NCBI RefSeq assembly: GCF_020360975.1
Contig: NW_025408671.1
Coordinates: 4,340,001-4,404,000, forward strand
Reading direction: 5' to 3'
Length of the DNA: 64,000 nucleotides
From: Hirsutella rhossiliensis
Taxonomy: Eukaryota; Ascomycota; Sordariomycetes; Hypocreales; Ophiocordycipitaceae
Each line of letters starts with the position of its first letter. The stretch's first letter is position 1. A model generated the notes under the pieces. That model ran no database searches and was not told where the DNA came from. It worked only from the letters and a program-made list of their open reading frames with translations. Shown piece after piece: positions 35,356 through 47,989 of the stretch. The translations under genes were made by a program, and so were the position numbers.

Positions 35356-35841
35356 TATCGCGAAGCGTGGCCTGATTTCGTAGTTCTCGGAGATATCCCT
35401 TAGTATAAGGGACTAAGGAAGCTAAAAACACCCGGTATAGAAGAAGGAAGAAGGAGCTAAAAAGAGGTATAGAAAGGAGGGTAGGGGTATAAGGGGAAGC
35501 AGAAGTAGCGATAGCTTCCTATAGAGGTAGCGAGAGATAAGACGGATAGGCCGGCAACGGCTAGAAAGGAGGGGAAAAACCGGTAAAAAGCTCGGTAGTC
35601 GAAAGGATATTAGTAGCTTCTTTAAGTAGGATCTTCTTTATTAATCGAGATACTAGACGGGTATAAAGAGGGGCGTTAGATAGAGGAAAGAAGGATAATT
35701 AAGGCAATATAATAATTACTCCCCTGCCGCAATTGCTGCTCCCGTAAGAATTAAATCTCTCTGCCCTACCTATCCGACCCCTTACTTCTAATTTTACCTT
35801 CGTGCATTTTATATATATTTCTCGTATCTCTCTTCGCGAGA
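35356..35841 (+). repeat. Copia-A3 5' LTR
   Basis: 486 bp: TATCGCGAAGCGTGG ... CTCTCTTCGCGAGA. First and last ten bases are inverted copies of one another with one mismatch once TG is restored at the start. Confidence 0.9.
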
Positions 35842-35989
35842 GTTATAAGCCCGGGAGGAATAGAATTCCTATACCTTCCGGCTACTATAAAAGGCACCTT
35901 TCTTATATCCCTCGTAGCTTCCTTTTACCCCTCTTACTAGAAAAGCCGATTTTTAACCGACTTTTCTACCTTTCCCTATAATAATAACG

Positions 35990-38900
35990 AAAATCGACTC
36001 CTTTACCGTCCCTATAGTCCGTAGGACGATTCTTATAGAGCCCTAAGATTAGGATAAGTAGGTAAAGGAGCTACGGGCTCGTATAAATAGAACTATCTAT
36101 AATTTAGTCTTCTCTAATAAGCAGGACCTACTTAAGCCCCCTCTTCGTCCTAGGGCAATAGACTTTATAGAGGGAGCTACCCTCTTCTCCGAGCTAACCT
36201 CTGTATAATAGAGAGCTTTTTCTGCTACCTTAGGTAACTACGAGAGTCACCGTAAGGAATACCTTTACGAGACGAAGCTACTAACTACTGCACGCACGGC
36301 GATAATAGAATCTATTAGTACCGTAAAGCTAATCTCTCTTCGAGAGGAAGAGACTCCTAGGCAGTGGCTTTTAAAGCTTAAGACCTCGATAGCTCCCTCG
36401 AGGGGCTATATAACTAACCGTATTAAGAAGACCTATACGGTATATCTAGGAGCCTTTTTTGCTAGAAACCTACTAGCTTCGTCGTGGCTAGCTATATAGG
36501 AAGAAATCCTCGAGGAAGCTAACTAATACTTCCTTATAGAAGCTCTTTCTAGCTAGTAGCTATAGGATATATCTCTACTAATAAAGCCTATTAGTAACGG
36601 TTACTCGACTATCTTTCGAGAAGCTAGCCGGGAACTAAACGAAGAGGCTACTAGAGTATAATAGTAAGCAGTCTTATTCCTTCGTGGCTAGCACTCGACC
36701 TAGACGGCTCGACCTGCTGCCCTAGTAGCTGCTACAGCCCCTATTGCTACGGCTCCCGCTGCTGCTGCTGCGGCTGTTGCTCCTTCGGCTCCTCCTCCCT
36801 CGAGAGCCTTAACCCTGTCTTTAACGGCTACCCCGGTCCCAGCTCCGTATCTTGCTCCGGGCCCGGCCCCGGTCCCGTTAGTTAGACCGGCCCGACTAGT
36901 CCCCTAATAGACCTTTTAGTCCGTTAGTCGAAAAATCAGGGAACTAGTCGAAATCGAACCTCTTCGTTAAAATTAGTAATAAGGGGTAAAAAAGAGGGGT
37001 TTTTAAGCAGACCTTCCGGAAAGGGACGAGGATTCCTCGAAGAGACAACGTACGAGGAGGAATCGACCTACCTACTAAGTATATAAAAAGCCCTATTAGC
37101 TAGAAGACTGCTAGTAGGTCTTTAAGGAAAACCGACCTAAAGGAATTAACCCTTTAAAGAGGCTACGAGAAATAGTATAATAGTCTCTTAAGGAGGACCC
37201 CTCGTTATAGAAGAAGATAGACGAGATTCGGGTTGCTAAGAAATAGTAACTAATAACGCCGCTGCCCTTATTCGAACCGTAAATTCGAGGAAAAATCGTT
37301 AGTATAGCAAATCCAGCCTTCGTCTTCCCTACGGATTAACAAGGCTAAGACTAACCGTTAGAGCCCTCCGACTATCCCCTACGAAAATTAGCTATCCTTA
37401 ACTCTAGTGCTTCCCTCGATATCTATAATATACTCTTACGATTCCGGTCCTTTAAGAAGGCACGAAGGGAATATCTTATTGCCGGGGAATTAACTATACG
37501 GATAGAGGGATACGGAAGGGTGAATTTTACGATGAAATTACCTAACGGATCTATGCGAATTCTTCGAAGAAAAAGGGTAGCTTTTTACCCTTGATTTTTA
37601 ATAAGCCTGATTTCCTTCCGCCTTCTTCGAGAGGAAGGAATCTTCTAGGATACGACGTCTAAGCCTACGAGGCTAGTCTAGAAGAATTAGACTATCGGGC
37701 TTATCGAGGAAAAATTCGGTTAATTTATTCTCGAATTCCGACCTATCCTTAGGAAGGAACCACTCGAGAAGTTAGCTTTCCCTACTAGGAGGATAGGATC
37801 TAAGGACCCTCTTCTAGCAGCCTAAGGAGACGGTCTTCTTTAGCACGCACGACTTAGTTACCCGGGCCCCCTAGCTTTATATAAGCTAGGCTAATAATAG
37901 GGCGTATAAATAAGGGGCCTAAAGACCGTCGAATACGAATACTACGGCTAAGGGAAGACTAAGATATAAATTTCTAGACGGACCCTAATACGACCGGACC
38001 AGCCGTATAAGGAAATTTAGGTCGACTAGACCGACGTCTCTAAGGATTAGGAAAGCTTCGTTAGGGTAATGTTTTTTATAGACGCTTTTATAGGGATAGT
38101 TTTCCCCTATTTCTTACGGACCTACCTAAGTAAGCATAACTAGTCTACCCTCCGGGACTTTATTAACTAGATAAAATCCTACTTTAGCTACGAGGTAAAG
38201 AAGATACGGTCTAACGGAGAGCTATTTATAAAGGATATCTTAAATTAGCTTCGAAAAAGGGGCATTTTACCCCTCCCGTTAGCACCGAATACCTAGGCCT
38301 AGAACGGAGGGGCAGAAAGATTAGGGGGTGCTATAATAGAAAGGGCCCGTACGATAAGACTTACTATAAAGCTTCTATACGACCTTTAGAGGGAAGTCGT
38401 TAAGACCGCCTATTACCTTCGGAACCGGACCCTAAGGGACCTTAGGGGACTAAGGGACTATAGGGACCTAGAGACCCTTAATCCGAGAGCCTTTATTAGT
38501 TACCTCGTTAGTTATAATTCTACGAATATCTTCTAGATCTAGATTCCTCTTCTATAGAAGGTTATTTCGACTAGGGATATAATTTTCGACGAATCTAGCT
38601 TCTTCGATAGAAAGAGGGATTAATAGCCCCTCTTACTCTTATAACGTTAGCTAATTTAGAAGATTTAAATCCCCCCTTCCTAATAGTCTTAAGAAGAGGC
38701 CCTAGATAAGGAAATAAAAGAAGAAACCGACGTCGAAGTAGTCGAGGATAACGCCGACTTCGAAGAAGAGGAAGCTACTAGATTAGATAATCTAGACGAA
38801 GAAGGAGACTATAGGAAAGCGGTAGAGCTAGAATACGCTTACCTCCTACGCCTCTTCTTACGGAATAAGAAGAAGATCTAGAAGCAGCTTTTTTAGTTAG

Positions 38901-40794
38901 TCTTCCCGTCTCGGCCCCTAAGGGGGTAGGAAAGGCACCTCTCTCGAAAGATTATCCGGCTGCCTTTTTATCCCTGCTTCGAGAAGCAAAGGAAGGTATA
39001 GGGCCCTATACGAAAGAAGACTAACCTCTCCCCTATTTCGATCGATTTTCCGACTTCTACCTAACGCTAATAGAAGACGGTTCCTACGGAGCGTTTATAG
39101 TAGGCCGGCTTTTTAAGCCCTAGCTATTAGCAAGGAAGGTATATAAAAGAGACCTCCTAGACCTACTAGTAAACTAGAAGTAGCTAGAAAAACACCCCTT
39201 TAGAGACTAGTTTTTCTAGGCCTAGAAAGACTACCTAGCCTTATACGAAGAGATAGGGTCTTTCAAAGAGGTCCTTAAGGAAAAGGCAAGAGGAAAACAG
39301 GTCCTTAGCTATAAGTAGGTCTTTATCTATAAGACTAATAAATACGGCTTCCTTTAAAAGTATAAAGCCCGGCTAGTTATCTATAGGAATTAATAGGAAA
39401 AAGGGGATCTACCTACTAGGGCAACCACCTTAGTAGGGATGTCTTTTCGGACCCTTATAGCTATAGTAGTAAAATTCGACCTCGAGCTCGAATAGATAGA
39501 TATAGTTAACGCCTTTATTAACTATCTACTCGAGGAAGAAGAAGAAGTTATCTATATACGCCTTCTACTAAGCTTCTAATAGCTAGGAAAGGTTCTACGG
39601 CTTAGGAAAGCTCTATACGGACTACGAAGATTACCCCTTCTTTAGCAATAGCATTTAATAGGTTCCCTTAAAGCCCTAGGCTTTAAGAAAGTCCCTTAGG
39701 AACCGTGTATAATATAAAAGGAAAAAATCATAGTCTTCTTCTACGTCGATAATATTATCTAGGCCTACCTAAAAGAGGAAGAAGCTAATACTAGGGAGGC
39801 TATATAAGGCCTATAATAAAGGTATAAGATAACTAGGCTAGGGGAGCTAAAGTAGTTCCTAGGGATATAAATCCTTCGGAATAGGTCCTAACGGACTATC
39901 TAGCTTACCTAAGACGCCTATATCGATAAGGTCGCTTATAAATTCCTCCCTAATTCCCTCGATAAGAAGCTTCCCTCTACGCCTATATTAGACGAAGAGC
40001 TTTTGCCTAATCCGTCCTTTTAAGCTAGGGAGTAAGAGAAATACTAATATTAATAGAAGGTAGGCTCCCTGCTTTTTTTAGCTATTTCTACTAGACCGGA
40101 TATCTCTTTTACGGTCTCCCGGCTAGCTAGGCATAACTAGAATCCTAGCCCTAGGCATTAAGAAGCAGTAGATAGAGCTATCCTTTATCTCTATTTAATA
40201 AGATTATATAGTCTACGCCTAGGAGGGCAGGGAAGGAAATAAGCTACCGAAATCTTCCTTTATTCGAGCGATTCGTCCTTTACGGATAATTCCTTAGATA
40301 GAAAGAGCTTATAAGGGTATATTATATCCCTTTTTAGAGGAACTATTACTTAGAAAGCTTCGAAGCAGGCTACCGTTACGACTTCTAGTACGGAGGCAGA
40401 GCTACTAGCTCTTTTAGAAGCGTTAAAAGAAGCGATTTTCCTTAGCCGGCTACTAATATCGTTACGACTATAAATTCCGACCCTATTAGCTATAGAATGC
40501 AATAATATATAGACTATACGAATTCTTACGGAAAACAGTAAGTTATCGACCTAGCTACGGTATATCGATATCTACTAGTATTAGTTACGCTAAGAGGTCT
40601 AAAGGGGACTTATTTCCGTCCGTTAGGCTCTAACGGCATCGATAAAAGCCGACGGTCTTACGAAGCCCCTGCTAAAGTAGAAGCTAGCTATCTTTTTATA
40701 GCAAATAGGGCTAGAAAACGTTCGAGAAAAGCTATCCTTAGAAGCCCGCCTTAAGAGTCTACGAGAGGAGCTAATAGCACGTACGAGAAGGTAA
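35990..40794 (+). pseudogene. Copia-A3 gag-pol, RIP-inactivated
   Basis: Same domain order as A1. Gag has an Ala/Pro-rich part (36700-36890). The integrase core near 38030-38290 reads RVMFFIDAF. RT lies at about 39430-39990, with FDLELEQIDIVNAFINYL and FYVDNII. RNase H lies at about 40080-40790, with STRPDISFTVSRLARHN and ASKQATVTTSSTEAELLALL, and the frame ends at TAA 40792-40794. It has fewer stops than A1, but many Gln/Trp codons are TAG/TAA and the second catalytic Asp of RT is Asn. The internal deletion at 38430-38480 removes about 35 codons. Confidence 0.85.
38425..38482 (+). repeat. ggac-rich degenerate repeat replacing pol sequence
   Basis: cctaagggaccttaggggac followed by taagggactatagggaccta: imperfect ~8-10-bp units with a gggac core. 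A1 has ~147 bp of ordinary coding sequence at the same place (5703-5849). Confidence 0.6.
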
Positions 40795-41054
40795 CGTCTA
40801 TAGCCGAAGAAAAGGAAGAGGCTTTTCCCTTTAAAGGGCCCCCTATTTTAATTAGGTTTTTCCCTTTTCTTATAGGACTTTCCCCTCTTTAGGCCCCTTT
40901 TCCTTAAGTAGGTCTAAAAGAGCCTAGGGACCTAAAAGGGCCCTTGCTTTCCTCGAGTAAAGGGAGAAGTATAGAGCTAAGAACCTCCTCTATACGCTTA
41001 CTAGCCCAAGATATATTAGCTATGCCCTTAAGGGGCAGGCTATAGCTAAGGGTG

Positions 41055-41535
41055 TGTGGCGTGGCCTGATTTCGTAGTTCTCGGAGATATCCCTTAGCAC
41101 GAGGGACTAAGGAAGCTAAAAACACCCGGTATAGAAGAAGGAAGAAGGAGCTAAAAAGAGGTGCAGAAAGGAGGGTAGGGGCATAAGGGGAAGTAGAAGT
41201 AGCGATAGCTTCCTATAGAGGTAGCGAGAGATAAGACGGATAGGCCGGTAACGGCTAGAAAGGAGGGGAAAAACCGGTAAAAAGCTCGGTAGTCGAAAGG
41301 ATATTAGTAGCTTCTTTAAGCAGGATCTTCTTTATTAATCGAGATGCTAGACGGGTATAAAGAGGGGCGTTAGATAGAGGAAAGAAGGACAATTAAGGCA
41401 ATATAACAATTACTCCCCTGCCGTAATTGCTGCTCCCGTAAGAATTAAATCTCTCTGCCTTGCCTATCCGACCCCTTACTTCTAATTTTACCTTCGTGCA
41501 TTTTATATATATTTCTCGTATCTCTCTTCGCGAGA
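41055..41535 (+). repeat. Copia-A3 3' LTR
   Basis: 481 bp; the start tgtggcgtggcctg lacks five bases of the usual TGTCGCGAAGCGTGG. It ends cttcgcgaga and is followed by the ATTAT duplication. Confidence 0.9.
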
Positions 41536-44500
41536 ATTATACCTTAAGTTATTAGGGCTTAATAATAGTAAGGTAAGGGAGTATAGAGTATAGTTAATAC
41601 CGCTCTAAATAATAAATATAAGAGGTACTAAAAAGATAATTACTTATTTTTATATTAGTACTAATAAGTTAACGCTAAACGATTAAGTATTAATCCTTTT
41701 ATTAGTTACTACCTTAAAGGATAAACGTATTTATATTATCCTATAGAAATAATAGTAGTAGTTTAAGTATTAACTAAGTAGCGAAACCTTATAAACCCTT
41801 ATAAATTCCTTTAATAATATAAAAATAAAGTAAGGGTATATATAATAGCGCTTAATCCTAAGCTAATCTTACTATTAAATAAAGATAAAGATAAAGATAA
41901 AGGGATTTTATAAGAAGAATAGGCCGAAATCTAACTAACTCTCTACTAGTTTAAAGATACTTTCTTAGCTAATAAATCCGACTTACTACTAGCTAGAAAA
42001 GGAATAGATTATTTAATTAATTTAATCCTTAATATAAAACCCCTTTATAGATTAATTTACCTTTTATTATAAAGGGAACTCTAAGTATTACGCGACTAGA
42101 TCTAAGATATAATAAAAAGGAAAATAATCTAGGAGTTAAAGAGCTTAGCTAGGGCGCTTATCCTTTTTATTTTAAAAAAGGATAGTACCTTATAGCTATA
42201 TATAGACTACTAAGGACTTAACTAGGTTATATAAAAGAATTAGTACCTTTTACCCTTTATTTTAAAGATTATTAACTACTATTAAGGAGCTAAGAGTTTT
42301 TCTAAGATTAATATATAGAATATATATTAACGTATTTAAATTTAAAAAGGAGATAAATAAAAGACCGCTTTTTAAACGTATTATAGATATTTCGAATACC
42401 TAGTGATACCCTTTAAACTTACTAACGTACTAACTACGTTTTAGAGCTATATCTATTAAGCGCTTAGTAGGCTTATAGATATAATCTATATAGTCTACCT
42501 TAATAATATCCTTATATACTCTAAGATAAGAGAAGAATATACTAAATACTTAGAATAAGTAATAGAAAGGCTAAGGGCTATAGAGCTTTATATAGAACTA
42601 TCGAAGTATACCTTTTATTAATAGTTAGTTAAGTTCCTTAGGTTTATTTTATCTATTAATAGGGTATTAATAGACCTTTAATAGGTAGAGGTAATAGCTT
42701 AATAGCCTAAACCTATAACCTATTATAATATTTAGGTTTTCCTTAGGTTCTATAATTTTTACCGACGATTTATATATAGGTACTCTAGAGTTATAGCCCT
42801 TAACTATATTATTAAAGGGGAGTAAGAATAAGAAGAAGCTAGGGAGTATAGAGTTAAACCTTACTAAAAGGGTAATATTTTAAGCTCTTAAGGATACTTT
42901 TTAAGGATCCTTACTCCTTTAATATTACGATCTAGAAAGACGTATTTATATTAAAATAGATATATTAAAATTTATAATAATAGGAATTATCTCTAAACCT
43001 AATAATAAAGGGCGTTACTATCTTATTATATTTTAGTTAAGGAAGTTTACTAGAGCTAAACTTAATTATAGTATTTTAGACTAAGAACTATTCGCTATCG
43101 TTAAGTTATTTAAATACTAGCGATATTATATTAAAGGGGTAGTATATAAAGTAAAGGTATTATCGGACTACTATAACTTCTAAACGTTTATACGCTAGAC
43201 CTCCCTAAATAAAAGGTAAGTAAGATAATATATATATTTAGTACTATTTAACTTTACGATTAAGTATTATATAAGTAAATTAAACCTAGTAAACGCGCTA
43301 TTAAGAATGCTTAGATATAAAGATAAAAAGCCCTTATTTATAGAACTATTACTAAAGCTATAAGCGAAGCTAGCTACTATTAATACTATATCTATATAGA
43401 GAAATAATAAAGCGTTTTTATAGGTAAAGAGATACCTAACCTTAAGTTAATATAAGTATAGTAAAGTGCCTTTATATAAGGAAAATATATAAGCTTATCT
43501 ATAGCGAAACTATAATAATTTAGGTATAAGACCTAAACGATTAGCCGATTACGCTAAAGAGAGAGCTAGTTATAAATAGTTACTCTTAAGGAAGACCGCT
43601 AAAGAAGCGGCCTACTATATAAAGGTTTATATAGTAGAAGTTCTAGAACTATTACTAAAGTTACTATAACGTACTTAGTTAGTTAGTATAGTAATTAATA
43701 AGCTAAAGGAGACTAAAGACTTCTTAAAAGGAAAGGGTTTCTAGTTAGTATACTTAGATAAACTACTACTATAAAAGGGTTATATTATAGTGCCTTTAAA
43801 GGTAGCCTTATAATAAGAGCTAATATAGCTCTTTTATAACGATCTATTAATAGGATACTTTAGCTCTTAATATATTAGCGAACTATTAATAGGGAACTTT
43901 TACTAAGATAGTATAATAAAAGATATAAATAAATATATTTAGTTATACTTAGTATATTAAGGTATAATATCTAAGAGGCATCGCCCTTATAATACTATAT
44001 AATCGTTATTATATCCTATATAACTATAGGAAGAATTATTAATAGACTTTACTATAGGTCTACTTAAAGTATAGTATAATAGATAAAACGTTAATATAAT
44101 CTTAGTAATCGTAGACTAATATACTAAGTATTACCTCTTCTTTCCTATTTCTAAGATAATAATAGCTTTAAAGCTAGTAGAATTATTCTATTACTAAGTT
44201 AAATTAGTATATAGACCTTTAAAAGGCATTATCTTAGATAAAGGGTCCCTATTTATAAGTAAGTTTTAGTTAGATCTTTATTTTATCTTATAAGTAAAAC
44301 GTAGGCTATTAATAGTATTTTACCTATAAACTAATAAGTAAATAAAATAAATAAACTAAGCTATATAATACTACTTAAGATACTTTACTAACTTAGAATA
44401 AACTAACTAAGCATTACTTTTATATATTACTTAGTTTATATATAATAATATAAAGAATATAATAACTAGGTTATTACTTAATAAAGTATTAATAGGTTAT

Positions 44501-45150
44501 TAACTAAACTTCTATATTAATACTAAGGACGATATTATTTAAAAGGGGTACTTAAAGTAAGAGTAAGAGTTACTAGGCTATAAAAGCTATAAAAGAAGCT
44601 TAAGGAATACTAAGGAAAGGCTATTAAATTATAAGCGAAATACTATAATTTAAGGTACTAACCCGCTTATACTAAAAGTAAGAGACCTTATAGTACTATC
44701 GATAAAGAACTTACGCTTTAAAGATAAAAAAAAAACTCTTACCTAAGTATATTAAATAGTTTCGGGTCCTATAAGCTATTAGAAAGTAAGTATATCGTCT
44801 TATACTCTTAGAAAAGTACTTATACCTCTATAACGTTTTCTATATTAGTCTCTTAGAGCTATAAAAGGAGTAAAAAGGTACCTATAAAGATAGTAAAACC
44901 CTATTAATACTAGACTTAAAGGATAATAAAGGTAAATAAGAAGTCTAAGAGATTAAAGACTAAAAGAGATCTAAGGGTAATACCTTTTTCCTTATTAAAT
45001 AAAAAGGATAGCTAGCTAAGTATAACTAATAGGTCGATACTAAAGATATAGTAAATAGCTAAGACCTTATTAAAGAATATACTACTTACTAAACCGGGAA
45101 AAAAAAGCCTAAGACTAAGTAAGGTAAGGAAACCTATTAGTATAAGAAGA
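41536..45150 (+). pseudogene. gypsy-2 pol (protease end, RT, RNase H, integrase, chromodomain)
   Basis: RT at about 42010-42640 reads with stops ignored: RELQVLR-like, LILFILKKDSTL, IDY.GLN, SKINI, AF.T.Y.YFEYLVIPFKLTNVLTTF, then VYLNNILIY in place of VYLDDILIY. RNase H lies around 42900-43300. Integrase runs about 43520-44560, followed by a thumb-like FYISLLEL region. The chromodomain lies at about 44960-45090, with FLIK.KG.LAKYN..VDTKDIVNS and two Trp codons lost to TAG. The left end begins in mid-protease after Copia-A3. Inactive. Confidence 0.8.
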
Positions 45151-45419
45151 CGCTACTAAATTAGTAATAAATCCCTACTAAATCGCTACTAACTTATTAA
45201 CGTACTAGCACGCTTAAATATTCTATAACTATATATAAAATAGTAAAATAGGAGAATAAGGGAAAACTATTTATATTACCTATTAAATATTATTAAGGAA
45301 AAATAAAACTAAACTATAACTTTATCGAGACCTTAATAATAAAGGAGAGAAGGATAGTTATAACTAAATAAAAGAAAGATAAGACCTATCTATTACTTTT
45401 AACTACCTTTCTTTTTTAC

Positions 45420-46568
45420 TAGTATAGCGGGAACTAACTAAGGCGCCCCCTCCGCTATATTAAATACCTTTAGAAATACTAAAACTACCCTATCCTTTAC
45501 TCCTTCTTTATCCTCTACGTTAAGACCTATTTTTATTAGTATAGCACTTACCTTAGCCTTAGTAAATAGTAAGGCGTATTACTATAAAGTATAGCTTATA
45601 TCGCTATTAATAAAGCGGAGTTTTAACTAGGATTCTTAGGCTTAGTACTCTAGGCTTATATAGGCGATATTAAATAAGGGTATAGGGTTAAAGCGAATAA
45701 TAAGCTCGCGGCGCTTATTAATTAATATATAATAGTTAGCACGCTTAACCTAGTATATTATTAGGCGGTCGCTAATAAAAGGGTTAGATAAAACTTATAA
45801 TAATAGACTTTTATATACTTATAGTCTTAAAGGACTTACGATAAGCTATCTTAGTAGCGTTAAAAGCCTCGGCTAAATACTATACTATAATAGTAAGATA
45901 GTACTAATTAGCCTCCTTAAAAATAAGTATGCCTATATCTAAGCTATCGTCCTTAGTATCCTTATAACTAGTCTTTGGCTTATTAAGCTCGTATAAGTAC
46001 TTAATAATAGTAACTATATTAGCCTAGTTACTAAATATAAGAGGAGCGGCCTTAAAAAAGATTAGCTTATTAATCGTAATATTTAAAGTTAAGGGGAAAC
46101 TTACTTAGTTATAGGTCGCGGTATATTTATAGTATTACTTATAGCATATTAAGGAAACCCTTAAGAAAATATAACTAATCGAGAGCACCTTAATAGGCTT
46201 AGGCTCGGTCGTACTATACTCCTTAATAACTATCTTAAAATAATATATATACTAGAGCTTATAAGGGATAACCCCTTAGGCCCTAACTAAGCGGGCTTTA
46301 GCCTTAGATTAGGTACGCTTCTTTATAAGAGCGTAACCGCCTTATACCGCCGCTTAGGTGCCCTTATCTTTAGTACCGCCGCTCTTAAGTTCGTTAGTAA
46401 AAGGAGTTAGATCGCGGCTATCTCTATTATTACCGTTATTATTATCTTAGCCCTTATTTAGCTAGGTATTAAGATAGTCTTAGCCCTTATTTAGCTTAGC
46501 CTCGTTATTAATATCGGCCTACTTATTTTAAGGAGCGGCCTAGGTAATAATCCTTTATTAGCTAAAGC
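45420..46568 (-). pseudogene. gypsy-2 antisense reading frame, C-terminal part
   Basis: On the minus strand one frame stays readable for about 300 codons if TAG/TAA are taken as former Gln/Trp: an Asn/Asp/Lys-rich start (NNNGNNRDSRDLTPFTNELK), then ALIKKRT, FKIVIKEYSTTEPKPIKVL, NITINKLIFFKAAPLIFSN, TIIKYLYELNKPKTSYKDTK and LAEAFNATKIAYRKSF. It overlaps nothing in sense. It is continued on the other side of Gyp3 (53555-54000). It resembles no domain I can name. It could be a non-essential accessory ORF of the element or a captured gene. Confidence 0.45.
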
Positions 46569-46754
46569 TATAAGAGTCTTTAACTATTATAGGTAATAGG
46601 CTTAGGCCGCGGCCTAAGCTATATAGTTACGTATAAAGGGCCGGATCCTATAAGTATAGGGGCGGGCTAGCCGCGTATAGAAGAGCTTTATATAGCTTAT
46701 TAATATTATCCTACGGACGGCACCTACGTATACGCCTTTGCCTACTCCGTAATA
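46569..46754 (+). repeat. Gyp3(+) 5' LTR
   Basis: 186 bp, TATAAGAGTCTTTAAC ... CTACTCCGTAATA, the terminal TG and CA both changed to TA by RIP. It contains the palindromic stretch taggccgcggccta. Confidence 0.88.
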
Positions 46755-46989
46755 GTATAAGCTATTAACTAATAGATCTAATAGATATCTCCCCGGAAAG
46801 GGTGCCGCTTCCCTAAGGGAGCACCCCGCTACCCCCTAGGCGGATAGGAAGTATTATAGCTATCCTAGAAGCGATTAGAAGCGCGACGGCTAGCGAGAAG
46901 AACGAGGTTCTCGCTATACTAAGGGAGCCGTCTACGAGACTAGCGTTAACCCCTACGACCTTAGCAATACCGGTTACGGCGGCGGCACT

Positions 46990-47940
46990 ACTAATATAGA
47001 AGCCGCTTCCCTAGCCGACTTAGGACGGTAAGCCTAAGTCCTTCTACTTCTTCCTTAGCCGGCTATAGACGAAGTTTATAATAGACGAGAAATAGGGCCT
47101 AAACGGCTATCGTAATATAGCGTAGTATTCGCTCCTCTATACGCTGCCGGAGCCTTAGATACGGCGGATCTCCGGATTCTAGGATAAGGGCGGCCCTAGA
47201 GGTAGACGCGACCTATAGGACTTCTTCTAACACCTTATATATACGTTTAGCAACGTATAGGAGCGGGAGAAGGCGTAGGATAGGCTACGGACCCTTAAGT
47301 AGAGGGACGGGCAGACCTTTAGCGAATTCCTCCCCGACTTTAAAGAGACGCTCTTATAAGCAGCGGGAACCACGGTATAGGAAGATAGCGCGAAGCTTAT
47401 ATAGTTACGGAACTCGATTACGCCGGCCCTACGGGAGCTACTTATCCCCGTAATTATACCTACTAACTACGGCGAGTATATAAGCTAGTTAATAAAAGTA
47501 GTATAGGGCTATAAGTAGACGCCGCGTTTCTAGAAGCTTCGTAAGCGCACGCCGTATAGCGGTAATAGGATCACCGCCCCTCTATAAGAGGAATAGCTAA
47601 CTATCGATACTAATAGAGACACCTTAATATCGGCTACCCGCACGGACCGAGCTAAACGCGGTAGGAAGTCGTCTTTGAATATCCCCTATACTATCCCGCT
47701 CTTTAAGCAGCGGGCGAAGTAGGTAATAAGCAAGGAAATTAGGAAAAGGAAGGCTAACGGCCGCTGCCTACGTTGCGGCGCGTTTATATACTTTATATTA
47801 AAATGCCCCTTCTTTTTAGCTAAGCGGCCTATAGTAGTTCGAGTAGCGAAGATAGAACCGCTTCTTACCTTAGATAATAAAGAGGACTCCGCTCCCTTAG
47901 GCCTAGAGAAAAAAAAGTAGCTCTAGAGCAAAGACGGGCT
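46990..47940 (+). pseudogene. Gyp3(+) gag with damaged zinc knuckle
   Basis: The frame reads NGYRNIAQYSLLYTL-like capsid sequence, then LRTLKQRDGQTFSEFLPDFK (with TAG for Gln), a typical gypsy capsid helix region (AKLIQLRNSITPALRELLI), and at about 47763-47815 GRCLRCGAFIYFILKCPFF. That is a CX2CX4HX4C knuckle in which His is now Tyr (CAC to TAC). Inactive because of TAG/TAA. Confidence 0.8.
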
Positions 47941-47989
47941 CTAGAGCCCTAATTACTAGCACTAGCAAAGGAGAAGGAGGAATTATCCG

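Larger units (their letters stand above)
35356..41535 (+). mobile_element. Full-length Copia-A3, RIP-inactivated
   Basis: 6,180 bp with LTRs 35356-35841 and 41055-41535 and a perfect 5-bp duplication ATTAT (35351-35355, 41536-41540), inserted in the gypsy-2 protease. It is the least AT-shifted Copia-A copy and keeps some CA/TG. Primer site GTTATAAGCCCGGGAGG at 35842. Compared with A1, a stretch of integrase/pol around 38430-38480 is shortened by about 100 bp and replaced by ggac-rich repeats. Confidence 0.92.

Noticed and set aside
40904..41125. Minus-strand 73-codon frame at the Copia-A3 3' end
   Set aside because: Antisense to the 3' untranslated part and LTR, absent from other Copia-A copies as an open frame.
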